A program made the translations under genes and the position numbers. From Arthrobacter sp. OV608 (GTDB taxonomy: Bacteria > Actinomycetota > Actinomycetes > Actinomycetales > Micrococcaceae), in the NCBI GenBank assembly GCA_900110595.1, contig FOEZ01000004.1:248001-312000 (forward strand): a stretch of DNA of 64,000 nt, read 5' to 3'. How positions within the stretch are numbered: position 1 is the first letter of the stretch; each line of letters opens with the position of its first letter. The notes below the pieces were generated by a model, which saw only the letters and a program-made list of their open reading frames with translations, was not told the DNA's origin and made no database searches. This document shows positions 57,895 through 64,000 of the stretch, in pieces.

Positions 57895-58857
57895 TTACAG
57901 GACGGTGTCGGAGATGATGCGCGCGCCGGGAACGGGGCCGTGGACGGCGAGAGCCGTCAGGCCGTAGCGCCGCAGGTTCTCCGCCAGGCCCTCTGCGGCA
58001 ACGGGGTCATCGGCCAACAGCGCCACGGTGGGGCCCGAGCCGGAGACAATCCCGGCAACGGCACCATGTGATTCGCCGATTCCCAGCGTATCGCGCAATG
58101 AGGGCGCCAACTCGATCGCGGCCCGCTGGAGGTCGTTGACCAGGACGCGGCTGAGGGCTTCTGCGTCCCCGCTGCGGAGGGCGGTGAGGATCTGCGGGTC
58201 CACGCCGGTGGGCTCGGCGCCTTCGATGCCCTCTGCCGCCCGCAGCCGGTCCAGCGTCCTGTAGACCTCTGGCGTCGGGAGCCCGTAATCCGCCGTGACC
58301 AGGACCCAGTCCGTCTGCGCCTTGGCCAGCGCCGGGGAAAGTTCGTCGCCCACCCCGAGGCCGACGGCGGTTCCGCCCAGCAGCGAGAACGGGACGTCGG
58401 CACCGAGCTCGGCAGCCAGATGGGCGAGTTCCTCCCGCGAGAGGCCGCTGTTCCACAGTGCGTCGCAGGCCAGCAGGGTTGCGGCGGCGTCGGCTGAGCC
58501 GCCGCCCATGCCGCCTGCCACGGGCACGCGCTTGGTGATCTCGAGGTGGACACCCGTTGGGCGTTCGGAAACGTCCGCCATGATGGCCGCCGCCTTGAAG
58601 GCTAGGTTGTTCCCGTCCAGGGGGATGTCCACGGCGTCCAGGTCCAGCGTGCTGTCCGGGCTCAGGCTGACGGTGATCCCCGGTGTTTCGGTACTGGTGG
58701 CCGCGACTTCCTCATACAGGGACACGGCGAGGTAAACGCTGGCCACCGAATGGTAGCCGTCCGGCCGCAGCGGGCCGACGTCCAGGGCCACGTTCACCTT
58801 GCCCGGCGCCTTGGCCCTGACGGTCCTGGCCGCGAAGCGCCCCGGAAGGGCGTTCAC
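57895..58857 (-). CDS. ispE: 4-diphosphocytidyl-2-C-methyl-D-erythritol kinase
   Basis: GHMP-family kinase of 320 residues, fourth step of the MEP isoprenoid pathway. Motifs: [16 protein letters not shown] at the N terminus, the ATP loop [19 protein letters not shown] at about 108-126, and [11 protein letters not shown] near 275. The GTG start overlaps the rsmA stop (GTGA), so translation is coupled. Third gene of rpf-rsmA-ispE, an order also found in mycobacteria. Confidence 0.96.
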   Translation of the reverse strand: MNALPGRFAARTVRAKAPGKVNVALDVGPLRPDGYHSVASVYLAVSLYEEVAATSTETPGITVSLSPDSTLDLDAVDIPLDGNNLAFKAAAIMADVSERPTGVHLEITKRVPVAGGMGGGSADAAATLLACDALWNSGLSREELAHLAAELGADVPFSLLGGTAVGLGVGDELSPALAKAQTDWVLVTADYGLPTPEVYRTLDRLRAAEGIEGAEPTGVDPQILTALRSGDAEALSRVLVNDLQRAAIELAPSLRDTLGIGESHGAVAGIVSGSGPTVALLADDPVAAEGLAENLRRYGLTALAVHGPVPGARIISDTVL

Positions 58858-59726
58858 GCGCGGGCCTCACGGGCTTCGGCGATCCTTGCGAAGGCGGAAA
58901 TGTCGATGACTTCACCACGGGCCGTGGGATCGACGCCGGCGGCGACAAGGCAGCGCTCAGCCTCCGGGGCACTGCCGGCCCAACCGGCAAGGGCGGCGCG
59001 CAGGGTCTTGCGGCGCTGGGCGAAGGCGGCGTCAATCACCGCGAAGACCTGTTCCCGGGTGGCGGTGGTGGCCGGAGGTTCGTGCCGCGTGAAGGACACC
59101 AGCCCTGAATGGATCTTGGGGGCCGGCCAGAACACGTTCATCCCGATCACGCCGGCCTTGCGCATGTGGCTGTACCAGGCAGCCTTCACGGACGGCACGC
59201 CGTAGATTTTGGAGCCCGGCACGGCAGCCAGCCGGTCAGCCACTTCGTCCTGCACCATCACCAGGCCGTGCTGGAGGCTGGGGAAATGCTGCAGGAGGTG
59301 CAGCACAACGGGCACGGCCACGTTGTAGGGGAGGTTGGCCACCAGCGCGGTGGGCTGGACGGGGAGTTCTGCGACCTTCATGGCGTCGGCCTGGACGAGG
59401 TGGAAGTTTCCGACGGCGGCAGGGCGCCATTCCTTGACAGTTTCGGGGAGCCTTGCAGCCAGTACAGGGTCGATTTCCACGGCCACCACGGCGGCTGCTG
59501 CGTCCAGCAGGCCGAGGGTCAGCGACCCGAGGCCGGGCCCTACTTCGAGTACTGTTTCGTCCGGCCCAACACCTGCGGCGGCTACGATCCTGCGGATGGT
59601 GTTGCCGTCAATGACGAAGTTCTGGCCCAGGGTCTTGGTGGGACGGATGCCGATCTCTTCCGCCAGCCGGCGTATATCGGAGGCACCAAACAGCGGTGCG
59701 GGCGCGGCGGGGATGGGTTCAGTCAC
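58854..59726 (-). CDS. rsmA: 16S rRNA dimethyladenosine transferase
   Basis: KsgA/RsmA methyltransferase of 290 residues that dimethylates two adenosines near the 3' end of 16S rRNA during 30S maturation. Motifs: [21 protein letters not shown], the SAM loop [16 protein letters not shown], and [18 protein letters not shown] with catalytic NLPY. Conventional ATG start; 123 bp downstream of rpf on the same strand. Confidence 0.96.
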   Translation of the reverse strand: MTEPIPAAPAPLFGASDIRRLAEEIGIRPTKTLGQNFVIDGNTIRRIVAAAGVGPDETVLEVGPGLGSLTLGLLDAAAAVVAVEIDPVLAARLPETVKEWRPAAVGNFHLVQADAMKVAELPVQPTALVANLPYNVAVPVVLHLLQHFPSLQHGLVMVQDEVADRLAAVPGSKIYGVPSVKAAWYSHMRKAGVIGMNVFWPAPKIHSGLVSFTRHEPPATTATREQVFAVIDAAFAQRRKTLRAALAGWAGSAPEAERCLVAAGVDPTARGEVIDISAFARIAEAREARA

Positions 59727-59849
59727 CTAGGTATCCTATCCCGCGTGCCGGCACCGCCCTGCCGGAGAAAGCCGCGGTTAAGTGCCGCGGCCGGGCCCGG
59801 AAGATCCGGCCCCGGCCGCGATGCGGTGTGGCTTCAGTTGTGCCGCGCG

Positions 59850-61031
59850 TCAGCGGCTTGCCGCCCAGCCGCAGCCCCAGGGCTGGAGGCCGCGCTGCGC
59901 GTAGACCCGGTTGGCGATGTCGATCTGCTGTGCCTTGCTGGCGAGGCTGGCGTTGGGGGCGTACGCGCCGCCGCCCGAGCCGATCCAGGTCCGGATGTCG
60001 AACTGAAGGCCGCCGTAGTAGCCGTTGCCGCTGTTGATGGACCAGTTGCCGCCTGATTCACACTGGGCGATCTTGTCCCACATGGCTTCGTTCATCATGG
60101 CGGGAGCGGCCGCACCGGTGTTGGCACCGGTACTTGCGCTGGCTGCGGGTGCCGGGGCGGCCTGGGCCACAGGCTTGGCCTTTGTACCCACGGTGATCTT
60201 CTCGGTGACGGGCTGCGCGGTGACCGACTCAGTCACCAGGGTGCGGGATGCCTCGCGGCCATCAACGAGCACCAGCTTGAAGGTCTTCTCCAGCTTGCCG
60301 GCGGCACCGGCCTGGGTGACTTCCTTTTCACCCTTCAAAAGCTCGGCGCTTTCCACCGTTTCGGTCTTGAAGGGGACATCCTCAGTGGTCACTGCGGTCT
60401 GTCCAACGTCCACGCGGGAGACCTTGACCACCATGTTGTTGACTACGTGGGCGTTGGCGGGCTGGGAGGAGCGGTCGTTGGCCCCAAGGGTCAGGCCGGC
60501 ATCCTCCAGGACCTTGCCCACGGTGGCGGCAGTGGTGGTGGCCGCGTGGACCTTGCCGTCGGCGACGATGCTCACGGACTTGGGGGTGGAGATGGAAACG
60601 AACGATCCAGCGACTGAAAGCTGTGCGTCCTTGGGAACCGAGACGGACGACGCGCTTGCGACTCCAAGTTCGGTGACCAGTCCTTCAACGTCCTGGGCGG
60701 TGGTGTTCACCGTTTTTTCGGAGCCGTCCAGGCTGACTTTGACTTCCTTGGCCTGGTTCACGTTGATGACAGTGCCGTTCTGGACGGTGGCGTCGATGGA
60801 CGGGGAAACCCGGTCCGCCGGCTTCAGTTCGAGGTTGGCGCTCTTAACGACCTGCCCCACTGTTCCACCGAAGGTTTGAACGGAAGTTACCTTGCCATCA
60901 ACGTTGAGCGTGATGGTTTTGTTATTGCCCACGAAGGCTACGAGTCCCACCACCAGTGCGCACAGCACCAGCAGCTGGGTTCCAACCTTGAAAAAGCTGA
61001 ACTTGCCGTCCGTTGTGAAGAACTTGACCAC
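59850..61031 (-). CDS. rpfB: Resuscitation-promoting factor (RpfB type)
   Basis: Secreted or membrane-anchored muralytic protein of 393 residues that stimulates regrowth from dormancy. Order: membrane helix at about 18-35 (VGTQLLVLCALVVGLVAFVG), three DUF348 repeats (each with TLNVDGK/VSLDGSE/SIVADGK starts), a G5 domain at about 205-285, an Ala/Pro linker, and the C-terminal transglycosylase-like domain with catalytic Glu325 in IAQCESGGNW, then GYYGGLQFDIRTW and QPWGCGW. GTG at 61031 is chosen because the protein then begins VKFFTTDGKFSFF, right before the anchor; the frame to 61151 runs through the hairpin leader. Confidence 0.93.
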   Translation of the reverse strand: MVKFFTTDGKFSFFKVGTQLLVLCALVVGLVAFVGNNKTITLNVDGKVTSVQTFGGTVGQVVKSANLELKPADRVSPSIDATVQNGTVINVNQAKEVKVSLDGSEKTVNTTAQDVEGLVTELGVASASSVSVPKDAQLSVAGSFVSISTPKSVSIVADGKVHAATTTAATVGKVLEDAGLTLGANDRSSQPANAHVVNNMVVKVSRVDVGQTAVTTEDVPFKTETVESAELLKGEKEVTQAGAAGKLEKTFKLVLVDGREASRTLVTESVTAQPVTEKITVGTKAKPVAQAAPAPAASASTGANTGAAAPAMMNEAMWDKIAQCESGGNWSINSGNGYYGGLQFDIRTWIGSGGGAYAPNASLASKAQQIDIANRVYAQRGLQPWGCGWAASR

Positions 61032-61081
61032 GATTGCCCGTAACTTTAGCTCCGTCCGGGCACGGGGAGAGCGCAATAAAA

Positions 61082-61118
61082 TGCCCGGGCACCACCTCGA
61101 GGAGGGGTAGTCCGGGCA
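61082..61118 (-). promoter_or_regulatory. Attenuator-like hairpin in the rpf leader
   Basis: On the minus strand TGCCCGG (61118-61112) pairs with CCGGGCA (61088-61082), with further pairing of CCTC and GAGG inside, and TTTTATT follows at once. It lies 51 bp before the rpf GTG, so transcription would stop before the gene unless an alternative fold wins. A further hairpin, GCCGGG/CCCGGC (61169-61152), is upstream and may be the competing element. Confidence 0.6.
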
Positions 61119-61312
61119 CCGTCGCGCCGCCACACTCCTGCCTGCGGGCAAGCCGGGACGAGGCCCGGCATATCCGCTGCGGAAGAAGTGAACTTATCCG
61201 GTGGCCTTCCCCGACCCCGGCTAATAGTTTTCCACTGTAACCGTAGCGTTATAAAGCCGCCAAGAAATTTGCATACCAGGTATATGCCTGCGGCAGGCCA
61301 GGAAATGTGTTC

Positions 61313-62218
61313 TTAATCCCATTTTCCGTAGGCGCGCACGGTGTTTTCGCTGATGTCGGCACATAGCCCGGCGAGGTCCCGGCTTGTCAATTCCGCCATG
61401 GCCCGCACCGTATAGGGGACCATGTAGCTGGCGTTGGGCCTCCCCCGGTGGGGATGCGGGGTCAGGAAAGGAGCATCCGTTTCCACCAGCAGGAGTGCCG
61501 GGTCCGCTGCGGCGAGCGCGGCCCGCAGGTTGGCCGCGTTCTTGAACGTCAGCGTCCCGGCGAAGGACATCCACCAGCCTTCACGGTTGCAGATCGCCGC
61601 CAGTTCCTCGTCGCCTGAGAAGCAATGGAAAACCACCCGTTCGGGGGCGCCTTCTTCCTTGAGCACCTGCACCACATCGCTGTGGGCGTCGCGGTCATGG
61701 ATCTGCAATGTCAGGTCCAGCCGCTTGGCGATGTCGATGTGGCGGCGGAAGGAGTAGCGCTGGTGGGCCAGGCCCTCTCCCTCGGTCCGGAAGAAATCAA
61801 GGCCGGTTTCGCCGATGGCGCGGATCCGGGGATGGGCAGCCAGTTGCTCGATCTCTGCCAGTGCCTCTTCCAGCTGGCCCCGCGCGGCATAACGCGGCGC
61901 ATCGTTGGGGTGGAGCGCCACTGCCCCCAGCAGCCGTTCATCCAGGTCAACCGCCTGCACCGTGAACCGGGATGATTCCAGGTCGCAGCCCACCTGCACG
62001 GCACCCTGGACGCCTACCGCCGCAGCAGCGTCAAGGGCTTCCTTGATCCCCACCGGCGCCTCTCCGTCCGGGAAGTCGAGGTGGGTGTGGTTGTCCATAA
62101 CGGGCACCGGCAAGGGCTCAGGAGCCGGAGGAAACTCCCGCTGCCTGGAGCGTTCGGATTCCGGCGCATCACCGGCAGCTGGAGCACGGTACGCGGCGGG
62201 GATCAGCGGATTGCACAT
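61313..62218 (-). CDS. tatD: TatD family metal-dependent deoxyribonuclease
   Basis: TIM-barrel hydrolase of 301 residues. Metal ligands: DNHTHLDFPDG at about 42-52, Glu in AIGETGLDFFRTEG, QIHDRDAH, FHCFSGDEELA, and LLVETDAPFLTPHPHRG near the C terminus. An N-terminal extension of about 40 Pro/Glu/Arg-rich residues precedes the barrel. Upstream of rpf by 281 bp on the same strand (tatD-rpf-rsmA-ispE order as in mycobacteria). DNA repair or RNA quality roles are known for relatives. Confidence 0.94.
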   Translation of the reverse strand: MCNPLIPAAYRAPAAGDAPESERSRQREFPPAPEPLPVPVMDNHTHLDFPDGEAPVGIKEALDAAAAVGVQGAVQVGCDLESSRFTVQAVDLDERLLGAVALHPNDAPRYAARGQLEEALAEIEQLAAHPRIRAIGETGLDFFRTEGEGLAHQRYSFRRHIDIAKRLDLTLQIHDRDAHSDVVQVLKEEGAPERVVFHCFSGDEELAAICNREGWWMSFAGTLTFKNAANLRAALAAADPALLLVETDAPFLTPHPHRGRPNASYMVPYTVRAMAELTSRDLAGLCADISENTVRAYGKWD

Positions 62219-62382
62219 CCATCAAGCCTAAACCGACAGTGCAGCCCCATATTTGTTGGAACTCTCTGTCTGTGGTGGCAGTTGTGTTAGTAGTCTGGTA
62301 CGAACACATGCGGACGCCCACCGACGGGCGAAGGCAGGGCCAGCTGTCCCGTCCAGGTGAACCCCGGGCTGAAAGGTTGCCG

Positions 62383-63507
62383 ATGGAATCCCACCGACGC
62401 ACTGCCAACGATGTGAGCGCTGCGAACCGCAATCTCGCAGGAATCGCAGAGCCCGTAAGCCACCTGAACGGCCACCGGTCAGCTGCCATGGATGCCACGT
62501 CCTTCCACGAGGCAAGCCACCGGATCCTGACCACCGTCAATACGGTCATCGACGGGAAATCGGATGCCGCGAAGCTCGCATTGACGGTGCTGCTCGCCCA
62601 GGGCCACCTGCTGCTGGAGGATGTACCGGGGGTGGGCAAGACGCTCCTGGCAAAAACGCTCGCCCGGACCATCGACTGCACGGTGAACCGGATCCAGTTC
62701 ACCCCGGACCTGCTTCCCTCCGACGTTACGGGTGTGTCCATCTACAACCAGTCCTCCAGGCTCTTCGAATTCCGGCCCGGCGCGGTCTTCGCCAACATTG
62801 TCATCGGCGACGAGATCAACCGGGCGTCAGCGAAGACCCAGTCCGCCCTGCTGGAGTGCATGGAGGAGCACCAGGTGACGGTGGACGGCAAGTCCTACCG
62901 CCTGGATGAGCCGTTCATGGTGGTGGCAACGCAGAATCCCATCGAAATGGAGGGCACCTATCCCTTGCCGGAGGCACAGCGGGACCGCTTCATGGCCCGG
63001 ATCTCCATGGGATACCCGGACAAGGAATCCGAGATCGAGATGCTGGAGACCCACCAGTCGGCGTCACCACTGGCCAAGGTGTCCCCGGTGGTGACCACCG
63101 CCGAGGTGGCCGCCATGATCGCCACGGTCCAGCAGGTCTACGTCTCGCAGGCTGTCAAGGAATATACGGTGTCCGTGGGCCGCGCCACCCGGGAAAGCCC
63201 GCTGCTTCGCCTCGGGGCCAGCCCCCGGTCCATGCTGCAGCTGCTGCGCGCGGCGAAGGCCACTGCGGCTCTGGACGGCCGCGACTTTGTCCTGCCGGAT
63301 GACGTTGTGGACGTCGCCGAGGCTGTCCTGGCACACCGGATCATCCTGGACCGGAAAGCGGCGGGTGCCGGGGAAACAGCACACAGCGTCCTGCGCGGCA
63401 TCCTGTCCCGGCTGCCGGTGGCGCAGAAGCCGGCGGATACCGGGGCAAGGGCTTCCGCGCCCGCCGGCCGGAACGCTCCGGTGGCAGGTTTAAGCAGGAA
63501 CCACTAG
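62383..63507 (+). CDS. MoxR family AAA+ ATPase
   Basis: Chaperone-like ATPase of 374 residues. Walker A LLEDVPGVGKTLLAKTLA at about 80; Walker B NIVIGDEINRAS at about 140; sensor and lid regions VVATQNPIEMEGTYPLPEAQRDRF. AAAGG lies 8 nt before the ATG at 62383; the longer frame from 62239 has no site and odd composition. It lies 10 bp before a DUF58 protein, the usual partner; such pairs help mature or assemble metal- or VWA-domain complexes. Confidence 0.93.
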   Translation: MESHRRTANDVSAANRNLAGIAEPVSHLNGHRSAAMDATSFHEASHRILTTVNTVIDGKSDAAKLALTVLLAQGHLLLEDVPGVGKTLLAKTLARTIDCTVNRIQFTPDLLPSDVTGVSIYNQSSRLFEFRPGAVFANIVIGDEINRASAKTQSALLECMEEHQVTVDGKSYRLDEPFMVVATQNPIEMEGTYPLPEAQRDRFMARISMGYPDKESEIEMLETHQSASPLAKVSPVVTTAEVAAMIATVQQVYVSQAVKEYTVSVGRATRESPLLRLGASPRSMLQLLRAAKATAALDGRDFVLPDDVVDVAEAVLAHRIILDRKAAGAGETAHSVLRGILSRLPVAQKPADTGARASAPAGRNAPVAGLSRNH

Positions 63508-63517
63508 GCGGATTTCC

Positions 63518-64000
63518 ATGGCGCTGCTGGACCGACTGCCCCGACACCTCTTCACGCAACGCGGCTGGGGAATGCTGGCTGCGGGGGCAGCAGCGCTTGC
63601 CGCGGCCCAGGTCATGGGCCGCAGGGACCTGTTGAGCCTTGCTGTGCTCCTCTTTGTCCTCCCGCTGGTTTCCCTCGCCGGGATCCGGCTGGTGAAACCA
63701 CGGTTCCAGGTGTACCGCGAGTTCAACCCCTCGCCCGTAGAGACGTCTTCACCCACCACGGTCAGGCTGGCGGTGGCCCGGACGGGGTCGGCCAGCGGCC
63801 GCGCCACCATGGAGGAACGGCTGCCGGCCAGGTTCGGCGAGTCACCGGCTTTCCGGTTCCCTTCCCGTTCCGCCACCGGCGGCACCAGCAGGTATGAGTA
63901 CCACCTGCGCTCCGCCCAGCGCGGCCAGTTCCTGATCGGGCCAGTCACAGCGGAGTTCACCGATCCGTTTGGCCTGTCGCTGCACAGGCAGGCCATTGAC
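63518..64000 (+). CDS. DUF58 domain protein, 3'-truncated by window edge
   Basis: First 161 residues of a membrane-associated protein, start MALLDRLPRHLFTQRGWG. Two hydrophobic helices follow at about 17-33 and 39-54. Then comes the beta-rich extracytoplasmic or cytosolic part with RYEYHLRSAQRGQFLIGPV and FTDPFGLSLHR, the latter being the hallmark upstream of DUF58 domains (DPFGL). The DUF58 core lies beyond the window. Partner of the MoxR ATPase gene 10 bp upstream; a transglutaminase-like gene often follows. Confidence 0.88.
   Translation, partial: MALLDRLPRHLFTQRGWGMLAAGAAALAAAQVMGRRDLLSLAVLLFVLPLVSLAGIRLVKPRFQVYREFNPSPVETSSPTTVRLAVARTGSASGRATMEERLPARFGESPAFRFPSRSATGGTSRYEYHLRSAQRGQFLIGPVTAEFTDPFGLSLHRQAID

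Noticed and set aside
55868..57967. Open frame of 699 codons opposite the ABC-F gene
   Set aside because: The ABC-F reading shows all ATPase motifs; the opposite frame shows none.
61120..61260. c-di-AMP (ydaO) riboswitch upstream of rpf
   Set aside because: Some actinobacterial rpf genes have one, but I could not match the conserved core blocks here; only a terminator-like hairpin is supported.
1..64000. CRISPR array, prophage, rRNA operon or replication origin
   Set aside because: No regularly spaced direct repeats, phage structural genes, rRNA sequence or DnaA-box cluster was seen.

Overview
The window is about 64 kb of high-GC actinobacterial chromosome. Gene content and order (nitrate/nitrite assimilation with nnaR, the lpdA / purine phosphorylase / phosphomannomutase group, mfd, glmU-prs-rplY-pth, ispE-ksgA-rpf-tatD, SufS-SufU) fit the Micrococcaceae, most likely Arthrobacter, Pseudarthrobacter or Paenarthrobacter. 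GTG/TTG starts, four-base start/stop overlaps and GC-rich hairpin terminators point the same way. Identification rests on reading the sequence; no database search was run.

Layout. 1-8.9 kb: 3' end of a dicarboxylate symporter, a small secreted protein, a TetR/MMPL exporter pair, Maf, the biotin-carboxylase/BCCP subunit of an acyl-CoA carboxylase, a SnoaL-like protein and a glutamine amidotransferase. 9-16.2 kb: an MHS-family transporter, then narK, an assimilatory nitrate reductase and its flavoprotein partner, and a 59-residue PspC protein. 16.4-19.9 kb: a five-gene minus-strand operon joining an Lgt-like membrane protein, three small membrane proteins and a radical SAM protein resembling archaeal tetraether lipid synthase. 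19.9-24.2 kb: lpdA, purine nucleoside phosphorylase, phosphomannomutase. 24.2-30.9 kb: nirD, divergent nirB-cobA-nnaR, and a NirB-like orphan flavoprotein. 31-32.1 kb: deoC and a small membrane protein.

32,178-36,768 is a mobile insertion: 25-bp inverted ends of Tn402/Tn5053 type, a perfect 5-bp target duplication (TTAGA), no transposase, and cargo of one unknown protein, CsbD, DUF6131, a small membrane protein and a LysM lipoprotein. A second pair of similar ends lies nested inside.

36.8-45.7 kb: a YdjM-like membrane hydrolase, mfd, an SDR/DUF2867 protein, DUF2505, a small membrane protein, SufU-SufS. 46-51.6 kb: two very large tandem LuxR/MalT-type ATPase regulators. 51.6-64 kb: pth, rplY, prs, glmU, tRNA-Gln, an ABC-F ATPase, ispE, rsmA, rpf, tatD, then a divergent MoxR ATPase and the start of a DUF58 protein.

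How parts work together. Nitrate uptake (NarK), nitrate reduction, nitrite reduction (NirBD), siroheme supply (CobA) and a regulator (NnaR) make a complete assimilatory route. Three of its promoters share 11-bp-phased GAAAC/GTnAC repeats whose last repeat starts exactly 15 bp before the -10 hexamer, which suggests GlnR-type control. The best candidate for an undescribed system is the Lgt-like/radical SAM/small membrane protein operon; the clearest structural discovery is the transposase-less Tn402-type insertion.
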